From NCBI GenBank assembly GCA_030019215.1, contig JASEEZ010000009.1:1-58927 (forward strand): a stretch of 58,927 bases of DNA, in the 5' to 3' direction. Position numbers and translations under genes: made by a program. Positions 1 to 8,607 of the stretch are shown one piece after another. Each line of letters starts with the position of its first letter. Within the stretch, counting starts at the first letter, position 1. The stretch comes from Actinomycetota bacterium (GTDB lineage Bacteria > Actinomycetota > Aquicultoria > Subteraquimicrobiales > UBA9087). The notes under the pieces were generated by a model, which worked only from the letters and a program-made list of their open reading frames with translations, did not search any database and was not told the origin of the DNA.

Positions 1-51
1 TTCACCCGCTAGTCCCCTTAGCTGCAGGGCACACACTCCTAATTTCGAATT

Positions 52-172
52 TCTAGTCCCTCGTCCTTCGTCCCTCGTCCTTCGTCCCTCGTCCTTCGTC
101 CCTCGTCCTTCGTCCCTCGTCCTTCGTCCTTCGTCCTTCGTCTCCTGACTCTTGACTCATGACCCATGACCC
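52..172. repeat. Pyrimidine-rich tandem repeat (heptad array)
   Basis: Tandem alternation of TCCCTCG and TCCTTCG heptads, about six rounds, followed by short CTTGACTC/ATGACCC words. It is one of about ten copies of a modular intergenic repeat in this window, always with the pyrimidine-rich strand on plus. No spacer-like unique sequence separates the units, so it is not a CRISPR. It lies directly downstream of lspA. Function unknown. Confidence 0.85.
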
Positions 173-183
173 TTGACTGTTTT

Positions 184-618
184 TCACCCCCGGCCTTGGA
201 TGAACACCCAAGCTAATAGGACAACTCCTACAACGATTGCCGTGTCGGCAAAGTTAAAAACTGGCCAGATGCGAAAATCTAAAAAATCGACGACCAAGCC
301 GGAGGAAAGACGATCGATCAAATTGCCCACCGCACCGCCGAGGACGAGCCCCAGCCCCCAGCATGCGAAACCCTCTCTCGGTCTGACTCGCCAGTAATAC
401 AAAAAAATCGAGAGGATGATCAGAAGAGTGACCACCAGAAAAATCGGATACTGGCCGGACAAAAGGCCAAAGGCAGCTCCTGGGTTCCTGGTGTATGTGA
501 GATGAAAAACTCCCCTGATTACAGGTATCGATCGTCCCAGGGGAATCGTGAGCCTAACGAGATATTTGGTCGATTGGTCAAGCAAAACGACAAATCCGGC
601 GATCAACAGCAGAGTCAT
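184..618 (-). CDS. lspA: Lipoprotein signal peptidase (SPase II, LspA)
   Basis: Membrane aspartyl protease that removes the signal peptide of diacylglyceryl-modified prolipoproteins. From the ATG at 618 the protein has 144 residues. The first hydrophobic segment holds the DQSTK box, and the conserved NPGAAFGLL, GNLIDR and FNFADTAI motifs carry the catalytic Asp pair. An upstream ATG at 639 would give 151 residues; GGAGG lies close before 618 and nothing good precedes 639. The open frame continues to 747 and overlaps the upstream zinc-finger gene, but that extension is hydrophilic and unlike the family. The gene lies behind ileS and the DksA/TraR-type gene, the common ileS-lspA neighbourhood. 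The window encodes lipobox proteins (27141, 45115) that are plausible substrates. Confidence 0.93.
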   Translation of the reverse strand: MTLLLIAGFVVLLDQSTKYLVRLTIPLGRSIPVIRGVFHLTYTRNPGAAFGLLSGQYPIFLVVTLLIILSIFLYYWRVRPREGFACWGLGLVLGGAVGNLIDRLSSGLVVDFLDFRIWPVFNFADTAIVVGVVLLAWVFIQGRG

Positions 619-710
619 AAAACCTCCGTCGATAGTCATAGAAGGTGACCGATGGCCCCCTCTTTCATTTGCCTTCCCACCGACTATCGGTGATTGACTA
701 TCGACCGAAT

Positions 711-1085
711 TTACCAGCCCTCTTCTTTCTTCTTGCAAACGATGCAAAGATCGGCATAGGGAAGAGCCTCAAGACGGGCGAGGTCTATCTCCTTTCCGCA
801 ATGAGTGCAGATCCCGTAGGTCCCGTTCTCTATCCTGTCGAGAGCCTGTCTGACCCGGGCCAAAATATCCCTCGCGTTCCTGTCTAGAGAGAGGTCTCGC
901 TCACGCTCAAAGGTAGCAGTACCGCTATCGGCAAAATGATCCTCATAGGAATTCTCGCCGCTGGTTACGGACTGAGATTGATTCAGGTTGCCAACCTCGA
1001 TCTCCCTCAGTTCTTTTTCTAAGCGAACCTTCTCCTCAGACAAGTTTTTCTTAAAAGATGCCACTTTCTTCTTATCCAAGTCCAC
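711..1085 (-). CDS. DksA/TraR-type C4 zinc-finger protein
   Basis: 124 residues. An N-terminal helical coiled-coil region (roughly residues 5-75) is followed by a C-terminal C4 zinc finger, Cys93-x2-Cys96 and Cys114-x2-Cys117. This is the layout of DksA/TraR/YteA proteins; relatives of this length often sit between ileS and lspA in Gram-positive genomes. DksA acts on RNA polymerase through its secondary channel; whether this short relative does so is unknown. The GTG at 1085 is only one base from GGAGG, whereas the in-frame TTG at 1079 has ideal spacing of about 7, so the true start may be 1079. A long imperfect inverted repeat (1109-1197) lies just upstream. Confidence 0.85.
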   Translation of the reverse strand: MDLDKKKVASFKKNLSEEKVRLEKELREIEVGNLNQSQSVTSGENSYEDHFADSGTATFERERDLSLDRNARDILARVRQALDRIENGTYGICTHCGKEIDLARLEALPYADLCIVCKKKEEGW

Positions 1086-1108
1086 TCCTCCAGAATTAAG
1101 TTCAACTC

Positions 1109-1197
1109 AAACCAGCTGGTACCGTTACAACTATTTCCTATATCACTTCTTTCAATTGACAAAATGTTCTATCTTAAAGTTGTAACGGCACTGGTTT
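1109..1197. repeat. Long imperfect inverted repeat upstream of the zinc-finger gene
   Basis: The left arm at 1109-1132 and right arm at 1177-1197 share AAACCAG and CCGTTACAACT as reverse complements, differing by a few extra bases in the left arm, with an AT-rich centre of about 45 bases. It lies in the 146-bp gap between ileS and the zinc-finger gene. It could be an RNA hairpin, an operator pair or a small mobile-element remnant; the sequence does not decide. Confidence 0.7.
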
Positions 1198-1231
1198 GAT
1201 TATATACATCTCTTCGGTCAAACGCAAAGTC

Positions 1232-4042
1232 CTAGACAAGCGCTCTTACCACCTTAACGCACCGAGCGCAAAGGGTCTTGTGCTCACGATCTCCGCCCAC
1301 AGTCTCGCTATAATTCCAGCAACGCTCACATTTCCTCCCGGGGGCCCTATGCACCAGAACGGCCAGTCCAGGCAACTCGAGGCTTCGGAAAGCATCGTCG
1401 GGTGCCGCATCCGGCGCAGCCTCGACCAATTCAACCTGAGAGACGATGAAGATGGTGGGCAACAGACCTTTGCGTGCTTTAAGAAAATGGTACAACTCAT
1501 TTGAGGCGTAAAGAGTCACAGCCGCCTCGAGGGAGTTGCCCACGAGTTTTTCCTTGCGCGCAAACTCGATGGCCTTGAGAACCTCATCCCGGACCTCGTG
1601 CAACCTGTCCCATTCCTTCTCCAGAGCCTCGTCAAAATACTCCTTCACCACCTTGGGCCAGAAACAAAGCTGGACGCTCATCTTTTCTCTTTGCCCCTCT
1701 GGGATCTGCCGCCAAATCTCTTCGGCCGTAAAAGCCAAGATGGGAGACAAAATCTTGGCCAGATTGGTTAAAACCTCAAAAAGAACGGTCTGAGCCGATC
1801 GGCGCTTCTTCGAATCGGGAGCGGTGGTGTAGAGTCTATCCTTCAAAACGTCCAGATAAAAGGCGCTCATGTCGGTGACACAAAAATTGTGAATGGAGTG
1901 AAAGACCAGGTGAAATCTGTAGTTTTCATAGGCCTCAGTAACCCTGGCTAACAGCCGATGCAATTTGAGAAGAGCCCACTTGTCGATCTCTTCGAGGTCA
2001 TCGTAGGCGACACTGTGCTCGCCGGGATCGAAGTCGTAAAGATTGCCCAGGAGGAAACGAGCGGTGTTTCTGATCCGCCGATAGGCCTCGGATACGCGCT
2101 TCAATATCTCCGGAGAAACGGCGACATCGACCGAATAATCCGAGGAAGCAACCCAGAGACGCAGGATATCCGCCCCGGATTCCTTCATTACCTCCAGGGG
2201 ATCGACGACATTGCCCAAAGACTTCGACATTTTTCTTCCTTCTTGGTCAACGAGAAAACCATGGGTGAGAACCGCCTTATACGGTGCCTTCCCCTCAGCT
2301 CCAACGGAGGTCAAAAGGGATGATTGGAACCAACCACGATGCTGATCGCTCCCCTCTACATAGAGGTCAGCGGGCCAGGTGAGCTCAGAACGGGTTCTCA
2401 GGACGGCAAAGTGACTTATCCCCGACTCAAACCAAACATCGAGGATGTCCTTTTCTTTTTCAAATCTCTTCCCACCACAATCGGGGCAGGTAAAGTCGGC
2501 TGGCAGAATATCCCCAGTCGGCTTTTTAAACCAGGAGTCCGCCCCTTCCTTCTTAAAAAGTTCGCAGACGATCTTAATGGTATCTGGGGTTACAACTGGT
2601 CTTTTACAAACTTGACAATAAAAGACCGGGATGGGCACACCCCAGGCTCGCTGCCGCGAGATGCACCAATCGGGCCTCTCCTCCACCATCGAGGTTATCC
2701 TGTTCCTGCTCCAAGCCGGAATCCAGCTAACTTTTCCGATGACCTTCAGAGCATCTCGGCGCAAGGTATCCTCATCCATCGAGATAAACCACTGCTCGGT
2801 GGCGCGAAAGATAACCGGTTTCTTGCAGCGCCAGCAATGCGGGTAGGAGTGAACGGTCGATGTCCGATACAGGAGCAAGTTTCTCTCACTCAAATCCTGG
2901 ATGATCGACTCATTGGCCTCGGTGATGTGCTTCCCTCCAAACTTCCCGGCCTCTTTGGTGAAGAAACCCTTGTCGTCGACGGGCATAGGGGTGGGCAAAT
3001 CGTACTCCAACCCAACCATGTAGTCCTCCTGACCGTGACCCGGTGCGATGTGAACACAACCCGCCCCCTGATCGAGAGCGACAAAGTCAGCTAAGACGAT
3101 GAGGGAATTCCAATCTTGAAGAGGTTGTTCGCAAACCAACTTCTCAAGTTCCCCGCCTTTAAAGGTCTCCAGAGTTCGATAGTTCGCCACACCGGCCTCC
3201 CCAAAGACCTGTTCCACTAAGACCCGGGCAAGGATATAGATTTCCCCATCCACCTCGACCGCGACGTAATCAGCCTCGGGATGAACGGCCACGGCAACGT
3301 TGGCGGGAAGCGTCCAGGGGGTGGTGGTCCAAATCAAAAGATATTTAGGTTGGGGGTACTCCCTCAAGGGAGCAAAACTACTCTTCAAGGGAAATTTAAC
3401 GTAAATGGAGGGAGAAGTCTCATCGGCGTATTCGATCTCGGCCTCGGCCAGGGCCGTCTCACAACGATAGCACCAGTGAATGGGCTTTCGTCCCCTGTAA
3501 ATTAGACCCCGCTCATAGAGTTTCCCGAATATCTCAATGTTTGTCGCCTCATATTCCGGATCGAGCGTGAGATAGGGCCGCTTGAAGTCGCCGCGAACGC
3601 CCAACCTTCGAAACTGCTCAGACTGGCGCTTGACGTACTTAAGGGCATAATTTCGACAGAGCTCCCTCAGCTCGGTCTGACCGATCTCGCTTTTGTGAAC
3701 CCCCAGGCTCTTTTCCACATTGTGCTCGATGGGCTGCCCATGGCAGTCCCAGCCGGGCACATAGGGACTGAAATGACCCCTCATCGACTTGTACTTGACC
3801 ACGATGTCTTTGAGAACTTTATTTAGGGTATGCCCCAGATGGATGTCGCCGTTGGCATAAGGTGGACCATCGTGAAGAACAAAAGGTGGCCTGTCTTTCG
3901 TTTCTTCGCAGTTCAGTTTATAAACGTCGATTTCGTCCCAGAATTTGAGAATTTCCGGCTCTTGGCGGGCCAAATCCGCCCTCATGGGAAAGCCGGTCCT
4001 GGGAAGATTCAATGTCTTTTTGTAATCAATGGATTTGCCCAT
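1232..4042 (-). CDS. ileS: Isoleucyl-tRNA synthetase
   Basis: Class Ia synthetase that charges tRNA-Ile with isoleucine and edits valine. About 936 residues from the ATG at 4042. The HIGH signature appears as HLGH within [12 protein letters not shown] near the N-terminus, the KMSKS loop as [10 protein letters not shown], and the C-terminus carries a zinc-binding CERCWNYS...CARC motif, as in bacterial-type enzymes. An in-frame GTG at 4087 would add 15 residues with no similarity to the family, while 4042 starts at the usual [14 protein letters not shown] and has GGGTGAG before it. The gene lies about 300 bp downstream of an isoleucine T-box leader, which should make expression respond to uncharged tRNA-Ile. 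Confidence 0.97.
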   Translation of the reverse strand: MGKSIDYKKTLNLPRTGFPMRADLARQEPEILKFWDEIDVYKLNCEETKDRPPFVLHDGPPYANGDIHLGHTLNKVLKDIVVKYKSMRGHFSPYVPGWDCHGQPIEHNVEKSLGVHKSEIGQTELRELCRNYALKYVKRQSEQFRRLGVRGDFKRPYLTLDPEYEATNIEIFGKLYERGLIYRGRKPIHWCYRCETALAEAEIEYADETSPSIYVKFPLKSSFAPLREYPQPKYLLIWTTTPWTLPANVAVAVHPEADYVAVEVDGEIYILARVLVEQVFGEAGVANYRTLETFKGGELEKLVCEQPLQDWNSLIVLADFVALDQGAGCVHIAPGHGQEDYMVGLEYDLPTPMPVDDKGFFTKEAGKFGGKHITEANESIIQDLSERNLLLYRTSTVHSYPHCWRCKKPVIFRATEQWFISMDEDTLRRDALKVIGKVSWIPAWSRNRITSMVEERPDWCISRQRAWGVPIPVFYCQVCKRPVVTPDTIKIVCELFKKEGADSWFKKPTGDILPADFTCPDCGGKRFEKEKDILDVWFESGISHFAVLRTRSELTWPADLYVEGSDQHRGWFQSSLLTSVGAEGKAPYKAVLTHGFLVDQEGRKMSKSLGNVVDPLEVMKESGADILRLWVASSDYSVDVAVSPEILKRVSEAYRRIRNTARFLLGNLYDFDPGEHSVAYDDLEEIDKWALLKLHRLLARVTEAYENYRFHLVFHSIHNFCVTDMSAFYLDVLKDRLYTTAPDSKKRRSAQTVLFEVLTNLAKILSPILAFTAEEIWRQIPEGQREKMSVQLCFWPKVVKEYFDEALEKEWDRLHEVRDEVLKAIEFARKEKLVGNSLEAAVTLYASNELYHFLKARKGLLPTIFIVSQVELVEAAPDAAPDDAFRSLELPGLAVLVHRAPGRKCERCWNYSETVGGDREHKTLCARCVKVVRALV

Positions 4043-4097
4043 CTTGCTCACCCTGCATCTCCCGATGTTATCTCTGTCAGATGCCACTATTCGTTAT

Positions 4098-4330
4098 TCG
4101 GAACTCGTTATTAGTAATTAGTTGACGGTTCACGGTTGACAGTTGACAGATTCCATCAGCTTAGAGCATAGAGCTTGGAGCTTAGAGCATATCTCGTTAT
4201 TAGTAATTCGTTATTCGAAATTAACTAATTTCGAGTTCCGAATTTCTGGTTCCTTGCCCTTCGCCCCTCGTCCTTCGCCCTTCGTCCCTCGTCCTTCATC
4301 CTTCGTCCCCTGAACCCTTGACTCATGACT
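4098..4330. repeat. Modular intergenic repeat between the T-box and ileS
   Basis: The modules occur in this order on plus: ATTCGTTATT words, AGTTGACAGTTGAC words, CAGCTTAGAGC words, ATTCG words again, TTTCGAGTTCCGAATTTC, CCTTCGTCC heptads and CCCTGAACCCTTGAC. It occupies almost the whole stretch between the T-box terminator and the ileS start. The same order recurs at 28965-29165. Confidence 0.85.
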
Positions 4331-4340
4331 CATGCCCCTA

Positions 4341-4600
4341 AATCAAAAACCCTCCCCGTCAAGGACGAGAGAGGGTCAAATCTCGCGGTACCACCTTTCT
4401 TCCCCCCGATTTTATCGGGGGGCACTCAGCTGCATTTTAACGGTTGCTCCCGGCAGAGCCTACTCGCCCCATGCTTTCAGCCTGCAGCTCAGAGGTGATT
4501 TTCAAGCCAGTTATGCACCACCTCGCACCGACCGGCGGCTTTCTTGGCACCCTCACCGGCTTTACTCGTCCTCTTCATCGCCAAAACACACTATGAGCAC
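4341..4600 (-). promoter_or_regulatory. T-box riboswitch, isoleucine specific (controls ileS)
   Basis: On minus, the highly conserved T-box bulge sequence AGGTGGTACCGCGA lies at about 4383-4396. It is preceded by a Stem I region beginning GATGAAGAGGACGAGTA near 4580. The putative specifier loop reads GAAAATCACCTCTGAGC, giving codon ATC (Ile) at 4497-4499, in agreement with ileS as the next gene. Uncharged tRNA-Ile would bind the specifier and the T-box bulge and favour the antiterminator. Family identity follows from the T-box consensus; the exact 5' boundary is an estimate. Confidence 0.93.
4346..4376 (-). terminator. T-box leader terminator
   Basis: On minus, ACCCTCTC and GGGGAGGGT pair, extended by GTC/GAC around a CTT loop, followed by TTTTTGATTT. 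It is the competing terminator of the ileS T-box. Confidence 0.85.
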
Positions 4601-4638
4601 TGATTTTCACAAAAAGCTAGCATAACCAGCAAAGGATG

Positions 4639-5010
4639 TCAAACTTTGAGGAAGGTAACCCCGGAAAGTCTCTCAAAATGAGGATCGCTGGTAACCACCT
4701 TTGCATTTCTTGAACATGCAGTAGCATATACAACCGCGTCGGCCATTGGCAAAGCATACTTTAGGCTCAAATCGGCAGCAGAAAGAGCAATAAGCTCGTC
4801 TAATGGTAGAACTTTCGTCTTGTTTATTTGAGCAACCGCAACTAGGGCTTCTTCCTCGCTTCTTTCACGCTTGATCTTCCTGTACACCTCGTAGAGCACA
4901 ATAGTGGGTGTAATTACCTTACTTTCATCTTTCAAATACCCAAAATATTTGTCGGCCAAGGGGCCATCGGTGAAAAACTCAATCCAACCAAATGAGTCGA
5001 CCAGGATCAT
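4639..5010 (-). CDS. vapC: VapC-type PIN-domain toxin
   Basis: PIN-domain ribonuclease of 123 residues. The acidic metal-binding residues are visible as Asp5 (ILVDSFGW), Glu41 (LYEVYRK), Asp91 (MADAVVYA) and Asp109 (TSDPHF). It overlaps the upstream antitoxin by 4 bp (ATGA), the usual vapBC arrangement, so the two are translationally coupled. VapC toxins cut specific RNAs, often tRNA or rRNA; the target here cannot be inferred. The pair is inserted in the division block between yggU and the ileS T-box. Confidence 0.9.
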   Translation of the reverse strand: MILVDSFGWIEFFTDGPLADKYFGYLKDESKVITPTIVLYEVYRKIKRERSEEEALVAVAQINKTKVLPLDELIALSAADLSLKYALPMADAVVYATACSRNAKVVTSDPHFERLSGVTFLKV

Positions 5011-5216
5011 AGCCTGTCCTTTTCTTCTCGGATACCCGAGGTATCCATTCCCTTAAGGTATCCTCGAAACTCCTCAAGGCGCCTATCGGGGATCAGAGTG
5101 ATCACACCCTCTTTGGCCAATACATGCATCTTCTGCCCGCCTTTAAGATGCAATTGCTTTCTTATTTCTTTTGGTACAACTATCTGATATTTAGAAGAAA
5201 GGGTAACTTGAGGCAT
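5007..5216 (-). CDS. vapB: VapB-type antitoxin, AbrB/MazE fold
   Basis: 69 residues with an N-terminal swapped-hairpin AbrB domain (TLSSKYQIVVPKEIRKQL) that binds DNA and a C-terminal tail expected to neutralise the adjacent PIN toxin. Start ATG at 5216 follows AAAGGAAG. The promoter (5257-5285) and the palindrome beside it (5242-5255) are textbook autoregulation elements for such antitoxins. Confidence 0.9.
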   Translation of the reverse strand: MPQVTLSSKYQIVVPKEIRKQLHLKGGQKMHVLAKEGVITLIPDRRLEEFRGYLKGMDTSGIREEKDRL

Positions 5217-5241
5217 CGTTCTTCCTTTCGTAAAGTGATTC

Positions 5242-5255
5242 TTCTATCGATAGAA
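5242..5255. promoter_or_regulatory. Operator palindrome of the vapBC pair
   Basis: Perfect 14-bp palindrome TTCTATCGATAGAA immediately downstream of the -10 box. Its position suits autorepression by the AbrB-type antitoxin. Confidence 0.65.
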
Positions 5256-5256
5256 A

Positions 5257-5285
5257 ATTGTAAAGCAATTTGTGCCTTTTGTCAA
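5257..5285 (-). promoter_or_regulatory. Sigma-70 type promoter of vapBC
   Basis: On minus, TTGACA (5285-5280), a 17-base spacer and TACAAT (5262-5257), close to the housekeeping consensus, 41 bp upstream of the antitoxin start. Confidence 0.85.
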
Positions 5286-5378
5286 CACAAGGCGTTTGAA
5301 TCTCGAGTTTCGAGACGCTAAGTTAAGATGCGAGCTTAAGGTGTTAACTTCGCCAGCCTGGTGGCAACAAAAATATTG

Positions 5379-5675
5379 CTAACTATAATCGCCTAGAATC
5401 TCTTTTGCCTCGGCGGAAGAAATCCCTGAGATGAAGATTCTTTTGCGTCGGGAGGATTCACCAGAAAGAATGGCTATTCTGGACTTGGCCACACCAAAGA
5501 GTTTGGACAGAAATTTGATCAGCTCCTGATTTGCTTTTCCTTCCCGAGGAGGAGCGGTGACCCTAATTTTTAGGGCCCCGCCTTCGGCGGGGCCCACGAT
5601 CTCCGTTATAGAGGAACAAGGCTGAACTAAAACACCCAGCACTACACCATCTTCACGTTCTTCTATCTCCAACAT
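5379..5675 (-). CDS. DUF167 (YggU) family protein
   Basis: 98 residues matching the small DUF167/YggU family: the VQPCSS and APPREGKANQELIKFL motifs are diagnostic. Molecular function is unknown. It starts 8 bp after divIVA ends and so belongs to the proC-yggT-divIVA-yggU group often found beside the division cluster. An unusual feature is a perfect GC palindrome inside the gene (5573-5595), of the same family as hairpins used as terminators elsewhere in the window. Confidence 0.9.
   Translation of the reverse strand: MLEIEEREDGVVLGVLVQPCSSITEIVGPAEGGALKIRVTAPPREGKANQELIKFLSKLFGVAKSRIAILSGESSRRKRIFISGISSAEAKEILGDYS
5573..5595. repeat. Intragenic GC palindrome in yggU
   Basis: Perfect 10-bp arms GGGCCCCGCC/GGCGGGGCCC with a TTC centre, encoding the VGPAEGGAL stretch. 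Same core (CCCCGCC-3 nt-GGCGGGG) as at 10183, 25150, 26685, 26722 and 29255. Confidence 0.9.
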
Positions 5676-5683
5676 ATCTCCGA

Positions 5684-6496
5684 CTAAGATATTTCCTCGA
5701 TATCGCCCGTCTCATTCTCATCCTTGGCGGATAAGTCGGCAGGAGCCGTATCAGTATCACCGCCTTCTTTTGGAGTTGCCTCTTCCTCAGACTTTTCTTC
5801 TGCTCCCTCCACCGATTCGTCCTCGGATCCCTCAAAGAAGGAGGAGAAGCCCTCCTCGCCCATCTCTTCCAGGGGTTTTCTGGCTTCCTCGGGCTCTTCT
5901 CCTATAACCGGTGCCGGTTCTTCAGTGGGTGCTTCCTCCTCTCCCACTGCCTCTTCGAGGACAAGTTCCTCAACTGGCTCCACTGTCTCCGCGGTGACTT
6001 CCTCCTTCTCTTCAACCCCCGCTACTTCCTCGGGCATCTCTTTCTCTTTCGCCGCTTCCGCCTCACTCACCATGCTTAGATAGGACTCAAGCATGGATCT
6101 GAACTTCATCAAAAACTCTTCTTTGATCTGCCTCAAATTGCCGTAAGTCGCCTGTAGCTCCTGCTTCTCTCTGAGCACCTCCTGGACTATCTCCTTCGCC
6201 TTCAACTCCGCATCTTTTATGATGAGCTCCGCTTGCTTTTTGGCATTGCTCTGGATCTCCTCCGCCGAGGACTGAGCAGTCACCAGCGTCTTTTGAAGCG
6301 TCTGCTCGATGTTCTCATACTGGCGGAGCTTTCCCTCAATCTGCTCCAGCTTCTCCTTCAATTCAATGTTCTCCTTGAAAACCCGTTCAAACTCTTCGGC
6401 CACCTCATCTAAAAAGGTGTCCACCTCCTCTTCGTTATAGCCTCGCAGCGCCCGCCGAAACTCCTTGTGATGAATGTCCAGGGGAGTGAGCTTCAT
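5684..6496 (-). CDS. divIVA: DivIVA/Wag31 family cell-pole and septum protein
   Basis: 270 residues. The N-terminal lipid-binding domain is clear (MKLTPLDIHHKEFRRALRG then YNEEEVDTFLDEVAEEFE, residues 1-45). It is followed by a long heptad coiled coil to about residue 150 and an acidic Glu/Pro-rich tail (about 155-270). DivIVA proteins bind negatively curved membrane and position division or polar growth machinery; in actinobacteria the homologue Wag31 is essential for tip growth. The acidic tail is longer than usual and low in complexity. Start ATG at 6496 follows GGAGGAATGAAG. Downstream of yggT by 34 bp. Confidence 0.94.
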   Translation of the reverse strand: MKLTPLDIHHKEFRRALRGYNEEEVDTFLDEVAEEFERVFKENIELKEKLEQIEGKLRQYENIEQTLQKTLVTAQSSAEEIQSNAKKQAELIIKDAELKAKEIVQEVLREKQELQATYGNLRQIKEEFLMKFRSMLESYLSMVSEAEAAKEKEMPEEVAGVEEKEEVTAETVEPVEELVLEEAVGEEEAPTEEPAPVIGEEPEEARKPLEEMGEEGFSSFFEGSEDESVEGAEEKSEEEATPKEGGDTDTAPADLSAKDENETGDIEEIS

Positions 6497-6530
6497 CTCT
6501 TCATTCCTCCTTCTTAGTCACCTTAAATTC

Positions 6531-6815
6531 TCACAATAAAACCTGAAATAGAATAGATACAACTATCCTATGGATGAATCCCAAAGCAAGGATCGCAATG
6601 ATCGGCGAAAGATCCAAGCCCATCCCGCCCAGACTGAGGAAGGGCAACAATCTCCTGAATAAATTCAAGTAAGGATCCGTCAGTTCGTAAACAAAGCCCC
6701 TCACCCTCTCGACCACAGCATTGGAAGAAAGGGGAATCCAAGAAAAAATCACTCTGATGATAATGAGCCAGAAATAAACGACAAATGCGGTATCTACGAG
6801 ACGAATTATGACCAC
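6531..6815 (-). CDS. YggT family membrane protein
   Basis: 94 residues with two hydrophobic segments (about residues 3-25 and 65-90) separated by the conserved PYLNLFRRLLP loop. YggT proteins are small integral membrane proteins; in Gram-positive genomes (YlmG) they sit between sepF/proC and divIVA and are linked to envelope or division functions. Eleven bp after proC, probably one operon with divIVA. Confidence 0.9.
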   Translation of the reverse strand: MVIIRLVDTAFVVYFWLIIIRVIFSWIPLSSNAVVERVRGFVYELTDPYLNLFRRLLPFLSLGGMGLDLSPIIAILALGFIHRIVVSILFQVLL

Positions 6816-6826
6816 AAACGCTCCTT

Positions 6827-7639
6827 TTAGCCCCCCAATTCTTTTGCTCGCTTCATCGCCGCCTCTATCGCTCTGAAAACTCCGGCCCTGAAACCGGCCT
6901 CCTCAAAAACCTCCAGAGCAGCGATTGTTGTTCCCCCAGGCGAAGTTACCATATCCTTGAGTAGAGCAGGATGCTTGCCGGTTTTCTTGAGCATGGTTCC
7001 CGCTCCAATCATCGTCTCCACCACCAACTTGGTCGCCACATCTCGGGCGAGACCTGCCTTTATCCCGGCCTCTATCAAGGCTTCGACAAACAGATAAAAG
7101 TAGGCCGGTCCACTCCCACTCAGAGCCGTCGTCGCATTCTGAAACTTTTCATCGAGCTGAACGACCTCCCCAACGGAGGAAAAGATGCCCGCTGCGAGTT
7201 CTGTGGCTTCCCTGGTGGCGTGCTTCCCGGGACTGACCACCGAGATGCTCGCTCCGACGAGGGCGGGAGAATTGGGCATTACCCGAATAACAGGTAAGCT
7301 CTTCTTCACCCCATCGTAGATGTGCTTCGTGCTCACCCCTGCGGCTATCGAGATGAGAACCTGGCTCTCTCCAAGATGATCGGCAATCTCATTTAAAACT
7401 TCGTCGAGTTGTTGGGGTTTGACCGCAAGGAGAATGGCGTCGGCGCCCTTAACGGCGGCAACATTATCGGAGGCGATGTTAACACCGTAATCGGCTTTAA
7501 TCTGAGCAAGCCTTTCCTTCCTCACATCGCTCACGACCACCCCATCGGGCTTCAGTGCCCCCGATTGAAGAATACCCTTAAGGAGAGCCTCGCCCATCTG
7601 ACCTGCACCAATTAAGGCCAACCTGGTAACCTTCAACAT
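6827..7639 (-). CDS. proC: Pyrroline-5-carboxylate reductase
   Basis: Final step of proline synthesis: NAD(P)H-dependent reduction of 1-pyrroline-5-carboxylate. 270 residues, normal for the family. The N-terminal Rossmann motif is IGAGQMGEAL (residues about 9-18); AVKPQQ and the C-terminal dimerisation signature GSGPAYF...SPGGTT are present. Position between the sepF and divIVA groups is typical of Gram-positive genomes. A 488-bp repeat-filled gap separates it from sepF upstream. Confidence 0.95.
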   Translation of the reverse strand: MLKVTRLALIGAGQMGEALLKGILQSGALKPDGVVVSDVRKERLAQIKADYGVNIASDNVAAVKGADAILLAVKPQQLDEVLNEIADHLGESQVLISIAAGVSTKHIYDGVKKSLPVIRVMPNSPALVGASISVVSPGKHATREATELAAGIFSSVGEVVQLDEKFQNATTALSGSGPAYFYLFVEALIEAGIKAGLARDVATKLVVETMIGAGTMLKKTGKHPALLKDMVTSPGGTTIAALEVFEEAGFRAGVFRAIEAAMKRAKELGG

Positions 7640-7689
7640 CTATCTGCCCACCTACTTATCTCTTTTCTTGCTCCCGTCGCTCGTCTCGA

Positions 7690-8105
7690 TCTTCGTTATT
7701 CGGAATTCGTCTGTCAGCTTAGAGCATAGAGCTTGGAGCATAGAGCTTAGAGCATCTTTCGTTATTCGGAATTCGTCTGTCAGCTTAGAGCTCAGAGCCA
7801 AGAGCTTAGAGAAAAACCTTTTGTCTCTACGCTCTGTACTCTGTGCTCTCTGCTCTCCACTCCATGCTAATTTCTAGTTCCCAATTCCTATTTTCGAATT
7901 TCTGACTCTTCATCCTTCGCCCCTTGCCCGTCGTCCTTCGTCCTTCGCCCTTCGCCCCTTGCCCGTCGTCCTTCGTCCTTCGCCCTTCGCCCCTCGCTCT
8001 TCGTCCTTCGCCCTTCGCCCCTCGTCCCTCGCCCTTCGTCCTTCGTCCCTCGCTCTTCGTCCTTCGTCCTTCGCCTCTGTACCCTAACCCTTAGTCCCTG
8101 GCCCC
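7690..8105. repeat. Modular intergenic repeat between sepF and proC
   Basis: The longest repeat block in the window fills almost all of the 488-bp gap. Two rounds of ATTCGGAATTCGTCTGTCAG plus CTTAGAGCATAGAGC words are followed by a long run of CCTTCGTCC/CCTTCGCCC heptads and CCCTAACCCTTAGTCCC words. No open reading frame or conserved RNA was recognised in it. Confidence 0.85.
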
Positions 8106-8127
8106 TGGCGGCTGGAAGCTGACATCT

Positions 8128-8607
8128 CTAGAACTGATTAAAAAGCCCCTTTTCCTTCAACCGGCGCCTCTCAGCCTCAGAGACCTCAACGTTGCTGGGG
8201 GTAAGCAAGAAGACCTTCTCGGCTACTTTCTGTATCCCCCCTTCTAAACCATAGGTCAAGCCACTAATGAAGTCAATGAGTCTCTTCGAAAGATCCGCAT
8301 CGATAAGCTGTAAATTCACGATTACTGGAATGTTTGCCTTAAACTTGTCGGCGATCTGCTGAGCATCACTGAAACTCCTTGGCTCGACGATGTGAACCCT
8401 CGCCTGCGGTGTAGCGATGGAGCGCAGGGCGGCTGTCCGTTCGGCCCTCACAAGATCCGGGGAGCGACTTACTTTTCTCACGGTCGGTCTGGTCTCTTCG
8501 TAGACATCATCATAATCCTCTTCTTCAAAATCCTCGTATGCTTCCCCATCGGCCAGACCAAAGTAAACTAGGATTTTATGCCACCAATCCCTTAACACAT
8601 TCATCAC
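8128..8607 (-). CDS. sepF: SepF, FtsZ membrane anchor and ring organiser
   Basis: 159 residues. An N-terminal amphipathic segment (MNVLRDWWHKILVYFGL) fits a membrane-targeting helix. An acidic Tyr/Asp/Glu linker leads to the conserved core domain containing VHIVEPRSFSDAQQIADKF and PVIVNLQ, followed by ISGLTYGLEG. SepF tethers FtsZ to the membrane in Firmicutes and Actinobacteria, which fits the absence of ftsA from the cluster here. Coupled to yggS by a 4-bp overlap. Confidence 0.95.
   Translation of the reverse strand: MMNVLRDWWHKILVYFGLADGEAYEDFEEEDYDDVYEETRPTVRKVSRSPDLVRAERTAALRSIATPQARVHIVEPRSFSDAQQIADKFKANIPVIVNLQLIDADLSKRLIDFISGLTYGLEGGIQKVAEKVFLLTPSNVEVSEAERRRLKEKGLFNQF

Noticed and set aside
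52-172. CRISPR-like regular repeat at the window start
   Set aside because: Units are 7-14 bp with no unique spacers, and the same words occur in many gaps; no cas genes are present.
2324-3094. Plus-strand open frame of 256 codons inside ileS
   Set aside because: Antisense shadow of a conserved synthetase; no ribosome-binding site or family match.
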